Below, piece after piece: positions 35,201-48,866 of a stretch of 64,000 bases of DNA. Position 1 is the first letter of the stretch, and every line of letters begins with the position of its first letter. Both the position numbers and the translations under genes were made by a program. The DNA comes from Nerophis ophidion (Eukaryota > Chordata > Actinopteri > Syngnathiformes > Syngnathidae): positions 9,144,892 through 9,208,891 of the forward strand of contig NC_084618.1 in assembly GCF_033978795.1 (NCBI RefSeq), given 5' to 3'. The notes under the pieces were generated by a model, which did not search any database, was not told the origin of the DNA, and was given only the letters and a program-made list of their open reading frames with translations.

Positions 35201-38200
35201 TTTTGATTTAATTCTTCATTTTAGCTTCTGTTTTTCTGACCAAGAATATTTGTGATATATTTCTTCAAACTTATTATGATTAAAATAAAAAATATATATA
35301 TTCTGGCAAATCTAGAAAATCTGTACAATCATATTTAAATCTTATTTTAAAGTCTTTTGACTGTCTTTTAAAATTTTTGTAATGATTTGTCTTTGTTAGA
35401 AATATAGCTTGGTCCAATTTGTTATATATTCTAACAAAGTGCAGATTGGATTTTAACCTATTTAAAACATGTCATCAAAATTCTAAAATAATCTTAATCA
35501 GGAAAAATTACTAATGATGTTCCATAAATTATTTTTTAATTTTTTTCTAAAAGATTCGGATTAGCTAGTTTTTCTATTCTTTTTTTCGGTTGAATTTTGA
35601 ATTTTAAAGAGTGGAAATTGAAGATAAACTCAAAATCTAAATTTTATTTTTTTCCTGTTTTCTCCTCTTTTAAACCGTTTAAGTTTTTTTTTCATAATTT
35701 ATTCTCTACAAAAAACCTTCCGTAAAAGGAAAAAAAATATACGACGTAATGACAGACAGAAATACCCATTTTTTTTTAACTATATATAGATTTATTTATT
35801 AAAGGTAAATTGAGCAAATTATCTATTTCTTGCAATTTATTTATGTGTGTATCAAACTGGTAGCCCTTGGCATTAATCAGTACCCAAGAAGTAGCTCTTG
35901 CTTTTAAAAAGGTTGCTGACCCCTGCCTTAGAGTCATATAACGTGGTATGTGACACAAGCTATCTGTTAGCATGCTAACCTTAGCTTGCTAACATTACCA
36001 TGCTAACTTTTTAAGCTAGTTTTGCAACTGTTTACACCAGAGTCATATCACTTAGTACGTGACATTTGTGACTGGTTAGTATGCAAACAATAGCTTGCTA
36101 GCAAGCTAATTTCAGCCTGCTAACTTTTTCATCACATTTTACATTTCTTTTTTTTCCCGCCGCCATCCACTTTTAGAATAGAATAGAATAGAAAGTACTT
36201 TATTGATCACTGGGGGACATTTTGAGTGGAATAACTTAGCAAATGAAACATGCTTACTGTTCTCATGCTATCGTTAGCACATTTTCTAAGTGTTAGCATT
36301 TTTATGTAAACATGCTACTGTTCTAGGCTAGCTCGGTGGTTCATTGTGTACAGTTACTCTTAAAAGTCACAGATTGAGATGCTCGTCACCATCTAATAAA
36401 TACGGCGGTTTCCGGTGGGCCCTGGCCAGCGGTCCGGGGCACGGATAGCAGGCACCATCAAAATTTTCGCAGAAACTTTCTCGTCAAACAAACCTGCGGC
36501 GCTAACTGGACTATCCATTTTTATTTATCTTATCGTGTTTTTTTTAATATGTATTAATTTTGCTACCGTTTACTCAATAGTCATATAACTTGGTACGTGA
36601 CACTTGTCATCTGTTAGTGTGTTACCGTTAGCATGCTAACATTAAAATGCTAACTCTTTTTTAGCTAATTTAACACTTGTTACTCTAGTTCCCCAGCCCT
36701 ACACCTTCGAGTTATATAACTTGGTATGTGACACAAGCTAACTGTTAGCACACTAACCTTAGTATGGTAACTTTAGCTTGCTAACCTGCTAATATTATTA
36801 TTTTCACTTTTTGAACTAGTTTTGCAACCGTTTACAACACAGTCACATAACTTGGTTTGGGACATTTGTTACCGGTAATATGCAAACAACAACTTATTTT
36901 ATTTATTTTATTTGATTATGTTATTTATGTTATTAATGTAATTTATTTTATTCATTTTATTTATTTTATTGATTAATTTATTACATTTTGTATTTATTTA
37001 TTTATTTATTCATGTATTTATTTTATTATTGAGCAACAAACATACATCTATAATGTGCACACTTTCCACATAACCAACAATCCACACATCAAGTTGAGTA
37101 AATCACGATATAAGCAAAACAAGTCGAGGAAAGAAAACAAAAGCAAATACAAATACAGTATGAAAATAATCATAAATAATAATAATAAACAATACGATAA
37201 AATACAAAGAACAACGCACATCAGGCTCCGCCCACAGGTCCTTTTCTCAATTTTTTTTTTTTGCTGTTTTCAAAGGTCATTTAGGGTGTTCACATTTTAA
37301 TCGCGATTCTAAATTGATTCATAATTTCCAAAAATCGATTTAAATGTTTTTTTTCATCATTTTGTTATAAGAAGCTAATTTTTTACAACACATTTTAGGC
37401 CACGCCCATGCAACCAGAAGGTCTTTTTCTGACCTGTCAGCTGAAATATTTTCCTTATAATTATCAAACCCAAAAATACCCTGCGAGAATTGGTTTGAGC
37501 CGAGAATCGTTACTGAATCAAATCATCATGACGGGAATTGGATCGAATCGAGAGGTGGCCAAAGACTCCCACCCCGCATAATTATGCTCATCCTAAGAGG
37601 GTGGAGTGCTTCAGGAAACAAAATACCTTTTACACGACTTCCACGGTTTCCAAAAACAATTTGAAATGTGGACTCATCAGACCACAGAACACTTTTCCAC
37701 TTTGCAATCAGTCCAGTCTCTGGGTGTTGTTGATAAATGACTGTGGCTTTGCATAGTATAGTTTTAACTTGCACTTACAGAAGTGGCGACCAACTGTAGT
37801 TACTGACAGTGGTTTTCCGAAGTGTTCCTGAGCACATGTGGTGATATCCTTTACACACTGATGTCGCTTTTTGATATTGAGGGATTCAAGTTGCGTAATA
37901 TCATGGCTTCAGTGCAGTGATTTCTTTACATTCTCTGATAGATAGTGAAATCCCTAAATTCCTTGTTGAGAAATGTTGTTCTTAAACAATTTGCTCCGAC
38001 ATTTGTTGACAAAGTGGTGACCCTCGCCCCGTCCTGGTTTGGGACCGAGTGAGCATTTCACGGAAGCTGCTTCTAGAGCCAATCATGGCACCCACCTGTT
38101 CCCAATTAGCCTGTTCGCCTGTGGCATGTTCTACATAAGTGTTTGATGAGCGTTCCTCAACTTTCTCAGTCTTTTTTGCCACTTCTGCCAGCTTTTTGGA

Positions 38201-41200
38201 AACATGTTGCAGGCATCAAACTCCAAATGAGCTGATATTTGCAAAACAAAAAATTACAAAGTTAAATATCTTGTCTTTGCAGTCTATATAATTGAATATA
38301 CGTTTTTAAAAAGATTTGCAAATCATTGTATTCGCTTTTTATTTAGCATTTACACAACGTGACAACTTCCCTGCTTTTGGGTTTTGGTAAAAGGATCTGG
38401 GAGGACCCGCTCCCAAAAATACGAAATAGTTTTTTGTCAAGAAATAGGAAATATTTTGGACTCTTCCGCAGGGATTGCCGACAGCGAAAGAGTCCGAAAG
38501 CCAAAGAAGATTCTAGATCTCACCGTAGAAAAGGTAGGAAAAGATGACGTGGAGGTCTTTGTTGGTGGTCAGCTTGTTCACCAAGTCCGTGGCACACGTT
38601 CCGGAGAGGCGGAAAACCGGCGAGACCGCGTCTGCGATTCCCGACTTCAACAGGAACAAGGACAGCCACTGTGGGAGGAGCTTGAGGGTCGCCAGGTAGT
38701 GAGTCTTCTTGGCTGAGATCTGTTGGACGGACCAGTGAGGACTCCATTTCCTTGAAGGGGAACTCGCCTGGGGGGGTTTACCTTCATGATCTGGAAGAAG
38801 GTCTCGATGGCTTCCTTGTCGTCGGGGAACTGCTTCAAGAGGTGAGCCTTCATTTCCGTTTTCCCGGAGAAGATGCTGTACTCCCGCTTGTTGTCCTCCA
38901 GGCCGATCTGGATGGTGTCAAAGTGTTGGTTCAGCTCCTGGAACTCCAGTTGTCCCTCAGACAGCTGGTCAAAGATGATGCGGAGAAGGCTGTTCTCATG
39001 GAGCTGGCCCAAGTAGTGGAGGCCTAAGGACGCACGAACCGTCAAACCTCTGGTCCAACCACTCATTAGCATGAGCGCTAGCCTACCAACGTCAAACTCG
39101 AAGCCTTTCTCCACGTAGGTGTGACAGCAACCGCCCGCCTGGTCGTGCTGCTCCAGAACCAGAACCTTCTTGCCCGCCTTGGCCAAGGTGGCGCCCACCG
39201 CCAGCCCGCCGATTCCGCTGCCGATCACTACGACGTCCAGGTTCTCAGGCACCTTGTCAGGGCTGAAACCTGCACAGGTGCGCATTGTAATTAGTTAATG
39301 AGGTCATTAGAGACAACAATCTTACCGTCATTGGTCTCAGCAAAACCTGCCACAAACCAGACAATTTTTTTGTGCTGAACAAGGCATCTTCTGCTAACTA
39401 TATGAATGCACATATTGCCCGTCCCCTTAAAAGGGGCAGGGGGTCGCCCAGAGTCCAAAAAAAAAGTCTGTGAGCTATAGAGCATTTCTATTGGGGCTCC
39501 AGTACTCTGGAATGCCCTCCCGGTAACAGTTAGAGATGCTCCCTCAGTAGAAGCATTTAAGTCCCATCTTAAAACTCATTTGTATACTCTAGCCTTTAAA
39601 TAGACCCCCCTTTTAGACCATTTGATCTGCCGTTTCTTTTCTTTTCTGCTCTGCCCCCCTTTCTCTTCTGGAGGGGGAAGGGGGGGCGGCACAGGTCTAG
39701 TGGCCACGGATTAAGCATTGGCTGTCCAGGGTCAGGACCCTGGGTGGACCACTCGCATGTGTATCGGTTGGGGACATCTCTGCGCTGCTGACCCGTCTCC
39801 CCTCAAGATGATCTCCTGCTGGCCCAACTATGGACTGGACTCTCACTATTATGTTGGATCCACTATGAACTGGACTCTCACTATTATGTTAGATCCACTA
39901 TGGACTGGACTTTCACATTATTAACTCAATCCACTATGGACTGGACTCTTAAATTATTAACTAGATCCACTATGGACTGGACTGTCACACTATTATGTTA
40001 GATCCACTATGGACTGGACTCTCACACTATTATGTTAGATCCACTATGGACTGGACTCTCACACTATTATGTTAGATCCACTAAACATCCATTGCAGTCT
40101 CCTCTAAGGTTTCTCGTTGTCTGAGTGGGTTGAGTTTTTCCTTGCCCTGATGTGGGATCTGAGTCGAGGATGTTATGGCTTGTGCAGCCCTTTGAGACAC
40201 TCATCATTTAGGGCTACTTAAGTCAACATTGATTGATTGATTGAATGTTCGGCGTTGTACAGTCGGAAGAGTTATCTACTATCTGCTTCCCCGCAGCTGT
40301 AAACCTTGTCAGACGCTATCAGTCACCTCGTAATTCCAGTCCAACAAAACCTCGTATCTCTGCTCGACTGCAGCCAGCAGGTCATTTAGATAATAGTCAA
40401 CTGGGGATGATAGCTTGTGCAGTGAGTTAGCATGCGTAAGAACCATGTCTGCTAACTGACAGTCCAAGGTCTTAGCTAATACAGTAGCAATTAGCATCGT
40501 CCCAATACCAATAAAATGTATTTCCATACTTTTCTAAATAAAGGGGACCACAAAAAATGTCATTATTGTCTTTATTGTAACAAAAAAACTTAATGTACAT
40601 GAAACATATGTTTATTATTGTCATTTAGTCCTTAAATAAAATGTTGAACATACTAGACAATTTGTCTTTTAGTAGTAAGTAAACAAACAAAGACTCCTAA
40701 TTAGTCTGCAGTAACATATTGTGTCATTTATACACCTATTATTTTATACACATTAGGAGGGACAAACTGTAAAAATAGATTATTCACCTACCTGTTCATT
40801 TACTGTTAATATCTGCTTATTTTCTGTTTTAACATGTTCTATCTACACTTCTGTTCAAATGTAATAATCACTTATTATTTTCTTCTTTGATACTTTGCAT
40901 TAGTTTTGGATGATACCACACATTTAAGTATCGATCCGATACCAAGTAGTTACAGGATCATACAATAAAATATAATACCTAATAAACCAATAATAATATG
41001 GTTAAGAAATACTGATGTAAAGGGTAGGTGTCGCGCTGTTTTTTGTTTTAACATGTTCTATCTACACTTCTGTTCGAATGTAAAAATCACTTAATCTTCT
41101 CTTCTTTGATACTTTACATTAGTTTTGGATGATACCACACATTTTGGTATGGATTCAATACCAAGTAGTTACAGAATCATACAATATAATATAATACCTA

Positions 41201-44200
41201 ATAACCCAATAATAATATGGTTAAGAAATACTGATGTAAAGGGTAGGTGTCATGTTGTTTTTATCTATTCTTCTGTTAAAATGTAATAATCACTTATTCT
41301 TCTCATCTTTGATATTCGACATTAGTTTTGGATGATACCAAACATTATAGTATCAATCCGATACCAAGTAGTTACAGAATCATACAATATAATATAATAC
41401 CTAATAAACCAATAATAATATGGTTAAGAAATACTGATGTAAAGGGTAGGTGTCGTGCTGTTTTTTATCTACACTTCTGTTCAAATGTAATAATCACTTA
41501 TTCTTCTCTTTTTTGATACTTGACATTAGTTTTGGATGAAACCACACATTTGGGTATCGATCTGATACCAAGTAGTTACAGGATCATACATTGGTCATAT
41601 TCAAAGTTCTCATGTGTCCAGGGACGTATTTACTGACTTTATAAACATAATATACATTGTTTTTAAAAGGAAAAGAGATTTTGTGATGATAAAAAAAATA
41701 TTGATGTAATCATGGTAGTATCGACTAGATACGCTCCTGTACTTGGTATCACTACAGTGGATGTCATGTGTAGATCCACCCATGGTGTTTGTTTACATTA
41801 TGACGCCGGTATGTTTACCTATTACTTGTCTTCCGTTGATAATGCTACGTGTAAGAAATGTACTTTCTTTGTCGCCGTGGAGACCAGGATTAGTGATTTA
41901 GAAGTAGCTCAAACACTGCGGATGGATGTTAGCCGCTAACTAGCTAGTCATGTCTTAAAGCACCTCTTCCTGAGGGCGTTTCAGTGTTATAACTTCAGTG
42001 TTGACTTTTCCATTCCAGTTAACAATGCACCATTGTCTAAACTGTCCACTGTTGTGTCACATGCTCTCTCAAACCGTGCTTACTCCTCCCTCCCGTCCTT
42101 AGTGACTCGCTCGAGCCATTCCATAAACTAAAGAAAGAAAAACAAAAACTACTCAGTGGCCTAGGCCCTCGGGGTTAGAGCAGGCCTGGACAATTATTTT
42201 GACTTGGGGGCCACATTTAGAGAGAAAAATGTGTCTGTGGGCCGGTGTATCTGACTTTTAGGAACAGTAATACAAAACCTCACAATGTCTGATTGAATGC
42301 TAAAAACGTAATGGAATTGAAAAGTTTTCTATGAACGATAAAACACTGAATATTGACTAAATATGAACGTCACACCCGCTTTCCATCGACATATTTTACA
42401 GTCAAGGGAAACGCGAGAAAAATGCAACAAACAGTGAAATATGAACGTGAAGAGTACAAAATAAACTCACCTAAAATCTGATGTACTGTATTTCCTTGAA
42501 TTACCGCCGGGTATATAGTATGCACCTGTCTAGAATTACTGCCGAGTCAAACTCGTTTCGCAAAATAATTAGCGCATGCTTAGCATTACCGCCGGTTCAG
42601 GATTAACGCCGGGTCAAACTCGTTTCGCAAAATATCATTTTTATTAGCGCATGTCTAGAATTTCCACAGGGTCAAACTTGTCACGTCACGAATGACACTT
42701 CACCTGTCATCATTTTCAAAATGGATGAGGCTGATTTCAATCATTTGAAATTGCATAAAGGGAAGAAGATTAAGAGCTATTCAGTAGGATTTAAGGTCCA
42801 AGCTATTGAATATGCTAAAAATAAATGATAAATGGGTTGTACTTGTATAGCGCTTTTCTACCTTCAAGGTACTCAAAGCGCTTTGACACTACTTCCACAT
42901 TTACCCATTCACACACACATTCACACACTGATGGAGGGAGCTGCCATGCAAGGCGCCAACCAGCACCATCAGGAGCAAGGGTGAAGTGTCTTGCTCAGGA
43001 CACAACGGATGTGACGAGGTTGGTTCTAGGTGGGATTTGAACCAGTGTCCCTCGGGTTGCGCACGGCCACTCTTCCACTGCGCCACGCCGTCCCAAAAAG
43101 AACAGTAAGAAGCTATGTTTTATTAGTATACCGTAGCTGCGTGTGTCAAATATGAGTCATTAAATGATTCCCGCCTCCTGGTGGTAGAGGGCGCTAGTGA
43201 TCCTTCTTGCGATTACTCGGCTGCAGAAGAAGTGACAACAAGCAGCAAGAGTGTTTATTCTTTCCTCTCGCTTGCACTTTTAACATGGAGGATTACATAT
43301 CTAAAATTAAACAGTTTTCTAAACTGGACTTTCAATGGAAGCAGGAGGTAATAAAGGAAGATCTCCATCGAGATGGAGAGACTTTTAAAACTGAAGAAAG
43401 ATAAGGAAGACTTCTATAAACAAGTTATCGATGCTTTTGATCAGTAGGAGCTGCGCAGTAAGACCATAATAATGTTTTTTTTTAATTAAATGTGGTTTTC
43501 ATGATGGCATCCTTACATCACACTCAAATTTATAAGCGCAGGCCCAAATTTACCGCATGCCTTTGGTAAACGCCGGAGTGAGAAGAGGTTTTAAATGAAT
43601 TAATGACCCGGCAGCAATTTAAGGAAATACGGTATCACCAAGCTTTAGAACTTTATTGTGTAAATTTTCATCCGTTGTCTGTGGAAACGCTTTCCGCCCA
43701 CACTACTCTGTGCCTCGTCTGAGCTGCTGTGACGTAGATTGCCATAGTAACTAATTAGACGACCATAGTAACTAATTAGATTACTGTAGTAAATAATTAG
43801 ACGACCATAGTAACTAATTAGATTACTGTAGTAACTAATTAGATGACCATAGTAACTAAATAGATTACTGTAGTAACTAATTAGATGACCATAGTAACTA
43901 ATTACATTACTGTAGTAACTAATTAGATGACCACAGTAACTAATTAGATTACTGTAGTAACTAATTAGATGACCACAGTAACTAATTAGATTACTGTAGT
44001 AACTAATTAGATGACCATAGTAACTAATTAGATCACTGTAGTAACTAATTAGATGACCATAGTAACTAATTAGATCACTGTAGTAACTAATTAGATGACC
44101 ATAGTAACTAATTAGATTACTGTAGTAACTAATTAGATGACCATAGTAACTAATTAGATGACCATAGTAACTAATTAGATTACTGTAGTAACTAATTAGA

Positions 44201-47200
44201 TGACCATAGTAACTAATTAGATTACTGTAGTAACTAATTAGATGACCATAGTAACTAATTAGATTACTGTAGTAACTAATTAGACGACCATAGTAACTAA
44301 TTAGATTACTGTAGTAACGAATTAGATGACCATAGTAACTAATTAGATTACTGTAGTAACTAATTAGATGACCATAGTAACTAATTAAATTACTGTAGTA
44401 ACTAATTAGATGACCATAGTAACTAATTAGATTACTGTAGTAACTAATTAGATGACCGTAGTAACTAGTTAGATTACTGTAGTAACTAATTAGATGACCG
44501 TAGTAACTAATTAGATGACCATAGTAACTAATTAGATTACTGTAGAAACTAATTAGATGACCATAGTAACTAATTAGATTACTGTAGTAACTAATTAGAC
44601 GACCATAGTAACTAATTAGATTACTGTAGTAACTAATTAGTTGACCATAGTAACCAATTAGATTACTGTAGTAACTAATTAGATGACCATAGTAACTAAT
44701 TAGATTACTGTAGTAACTAATTAGATGACCATAGTAACCAATTAGATTACTATAGTAACTAATTAGATGACCATAGTAACTAATTATATCACTGTAGTAA
44801 CTAATTAGATGACCATAGTAACTAATTAGATTACTGTAGTAACTAATAATATGACCGTAGTAACTAATTAGATTACCGTAGTAACTAATTAGATTACTGT
44901 AGTAACTAATTAGATGACGTAGTAACTAATTAGATTACTGTAGTAACTAATTAGATGACCATAGTAACTAATTAGATTACTGTAGTAACTAATTAGATGA
45001 CCATAGTAACTAATTAGATTACTGTCGTAACTAATTAGATGACCATAGTAACTAATTAGATTACTGTAGTAACTAATTAGATGACCATAGTAACTAATTA
45101 GATGACCATAGTAACTAATTAGATTACTGTAGTAACTAATTAGATGACCATAGTAATCAATTAGATTACTGTAGTAACTAATTAGATTGCCATAGTAACT
45201 AATTAGATTACTGTAGTAACTATTTAGATGACCATAGTAACTAATTCGATTACTGTCGTAACTAATTAGATGACCATAGTAACTAATTAGATTACTGTCG
45301 TAACTAATTAGATGACCATAGTAACTAATTAGATTACTGTAGTAACTAATTAGATGACCATAGTAACTAATTAGATTACTGTAGTAACTAATTAGATGAC
45401 CATAGTAACCAATTAGATCACTGTAGTAACTAATTAGATGACCATAGTAACCAATTAGATTACTGTAGTAACTAATTAGATGACCATGGTAACTAATTAG
45501 ATCACTGTAGTAACTAATTAGATGACCATAGTAACTAATTACATTACTGTAGTAACTAATTAGATGACCATAGTAACTAATTAGATTACTGTAGTAACTA
45601 ATTAGATGACCATAGTAACTAATTAGATTACTGTAGTAAATAATTAGATGACCATAGTAACTAATTACATTACTGTAGTAACTAATTAGATGACCATAGT
45701 AACTAATTAGATTACTGTAGTAACTAATTAGATGACCATAGTAACTAATTAGATTACTGTAGTAACTAATTAGATGACCGTAGTAACTAATTAGATAACT
45801 GTAGTAACTAATTAGATGACCATAGTAACTCATTAGATTACTGTCGTAACTAATTAGATGACCATAGTAACTAATTAGATTACTGTAGTAACTAATTAGA
45901 TGACCATAGTAACTAATTAGATGACCATAGTAACTAATTAGATTACTGTAGTAACTAATTAGATGACCATAGTAATCAATTAGATTACTGTAGTAACTAA
46001 TTAGATTGCCATAGTAACTAATTAGATTACTGTAGTAACTATTTAGATGACCATAGTAACTAATTAGATTACTGTAGTAACTAATTAGATGACCATAGTA
46101 ACTAATTACATTACTGTAGTAACTAATTAGATGACCATAGTAACTAATTAGATTACTGTTGTAACTAATTAGATGACCATAGTAACTAATTAGATTACTG
46201 TAGTAACTAATTAGATTACCGTAGTAACTAATTAGATTACTGTAGTAACTAATTAGATGACCATAGTAACTAATTAGATGACCATAGTAACCAATTAGAT
46301 TACTGTAGTAACCAATTAGATGACCATAGTAACTAATTAGATGACCACAGTAACCAATTAGATTACTGTAGTAACTAATTAGATGACCATAGTAACTAAT
46401 TAGATTACTGTAGTAACTAATTAGATGACCATAGTAACCAATTAGATTACTGTAGTAACTAATTAGATGACCATAGTAACTAATTAGATTACTGTAGTAA
46501 CTAATTAGATGACCATAGTAACTAATTACATTACTGTAGTAACTAATTAGATGACCATAGTAACTAATTAGATTACTGTTGTAACTAATTAGATGACCAT
46601 AGTAACTAATTAGATGACCATAGTAACTAATTAGATTACTGCAGTAACTAATTAGATGACCATAGTAACTAATTAGATTACTGTAGTAACTAATTAGATG
46701 ACCATAGTAACTAATTAGATTACTGTAGTAACTATTTAGATGACCATAGTAACTAATTCGATTACTGTCGTAACTAATTAGATGACCATAGTAACTAATT
46801 AGATTACTGTCGTAACTAATTAGATGACCATAGTAACTAATTAGATTACTGTAGTAACTAATTAGATTACTGTAGTAACTAATTAGATTACTGTAGTAAC
46901 TAATTAGATTACTGTAGTAACTAATTAGATAACCATGGTATATCATGCAAAAGTGCAGATTCCAACCATTGAAAGATTGAGTATAGTTGAGGACTTTGGG
47001 TCATTAGAAAAGTTGAGTCCACTTCATAATGGCAGCTACCCTTTACATCTTAAACATCTAAAACAAATATTTGGGAGTGACCAGCGGGCCGGATTGAAAA
47101 TCTTAACGGGCCGCATGTGGCCCCGGGCCTTAATTTGCCCAGGTCTGGGTTCAAGTGTCCTACCAAAGACTTTAAAAATGGAGCCGTTACCTGGCTTCTT

Positions 47201-48833
47201 GGCACTCAGCATCAAAGGTTGGAATTGGGGGTTAAATCAGCAAAAATGATTCCCGAGCGTGGCCACCGCCGCTGCCCACTGCTCCCCTCACCTCCCAGGG
47301 GGGGGGGGGGGGATCAAGGGTGATGGGTCGAATGTAGACAATAATTTCGCCACACCTCGTGTGTTTCTGACAATCATGGGCACTTTAACTTGAACTTAAT
47401 TAAAGAAAGACAATTTTGTTTGACTACTTGATTAGAAAATTGCCAATACAGTTTGTCACACAATTGGAGATCCTTTCTTGAAAGTGTCTAATATTTAACA
47501 TCAGCACTGCCGTTAGAGACCTAATATTTGCGGACATCGTGTCAGTTTGAGAATTGTGGTTTTCCATCTGGCAGAAAACTACGGCTTTGATCCACTATCG
47601 TTACCAAACTCAACCAAAAGTAAAAGTTCCTAGGTGGGGCTTTAAAACAGGGATGTCCAAAATTTTTCCACTTAGGGGCGCAGACTGAAAAATCAAAGCA
47701 AGTGGGGGCCATTTTGACATTTTTTCATTTTAAAAACCAATACAATATATGTATAACAAATATACATTTCGGCCTCCACTCAAGCTGGATCCCGGGGACC
47801 CCAAAGGGTTTTGGTCAAAAAAATATTAAAAATGTGTCATTATTCTGTATTATTTAGTTTTATTATTATTCAAGTTTTAAAATCTCCAGATCAACATTAA
47901 GTCCATCTGTCAATATAATGGTTTTAAAGATTTAAGTTGTATGTTTTTTTTTGTCAAAGAAAACCCTGTTTTTTGATGGAAAAAAACACGAAATGTCATG
48001 TCTCCGGGATCATGTTTTGTTTTGGTCATGTTCGGTGTTGTTTTTTGGACAATCAGTTCCTGTTTTTGCACTTCCTGGTTTGTTTTGTTACCACAGCAAC
48101 TCGTTAGTTTTCACCTGTCCTCATGTCTCACACCTGTTTTCACTAATCACCACAGTATTATTTAAGCCTGTCTGTTTCTGTTGTTCATTCTGGCAACATC
48201 ACCTCCTGCACCCATGATATCCATGCTGCTTTTTTCCTCATATCCTTGTCTCAGTCACAGTAAGTGTTACCGTTATTCATGCCATAGTGCAAGTTTTTGT
48301 TTTCTTTAGTCAAGTTTGTTATTCGCCATTGCGTGCGCCTTTTGTTTGCTTTTTTTTTAGTTTTTTAATGTTTAAATAAATGATGTACTTACATTCACGT
48401 CTTGCCCGTGCCAACTTATCTTTGCCTCGGAAAAACGTCCATTCCCAAGTCCAAGTCCATCCATCCGTCCATTTTCTACCGCTTATTCCCTTTTGGGGTC
48501 GCTGGCGCCTATCTCAGCTACAATCGGGCGGAAGGCGGGGTACACCCTGGACAAGTCGCCACCTCATCGCAGCCCAAGTCCAAGTCGTGACACAAAATAT
48601 GCAATATTATCACCCAATATTTTTTTTAAGTGGAATATTTGAGATGATATAATAATTGGAGCATTAAAAAGGTCAATAACTCATAACACCATTGATTTTG
48701 ATTCATTATTATTTTTTGAGTTATGACACCTCAAAAAAAATCACAATAAAATGGGTTCTTCCGAGGATGTTGTAGTCGTAATGATTTGTGCAGTCCTTTG
48801 AGACATTTGTGATTTGGGGCTATATAAATAAAC

Positions 48834-48866
<33 letters not shown>

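Larger units (their letters stand above)
34131..35925. mobile_element. hAT non-autonomous element in RETSAT intron 4
   Basis: Terminal inverted repeats CAGGGGTCACCAAC / GGTTGCTGACCCCTG, flanked by CCTTAGGA and CCTTAGAG (6 of 8 bases match). Inside are two SINE-tail insertions and an internal duplication of about 400-500 bp (34347-34850 versus 34980-35380). A related uninterrupted site exists at 36705-36720. Confidence 0.85.
42181..47147. mobile_element. hAT element hosting other insertions, intron 1
   Basis: Ends CAGGCCTGGACAATTATTTT and TTAATTTGCCCAGGTCTG, flanked by GGTTAGAG and GGTTCAAG (6 of 8 bases). It contains the MITE-like element 42486-43632, a SINE inside that, and the 3.2-kb minisatellite. 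Confidence 0.75.

Noticed and set aside
44910..46946. A 678-codon minus-strand open frame of repeated SYYGHLISYYSNLI
   Set aside because: The 21-bp satellite unit is a multiple of three with no stop in that frame. No start context, splice sites or domain; it lies inside an intron.
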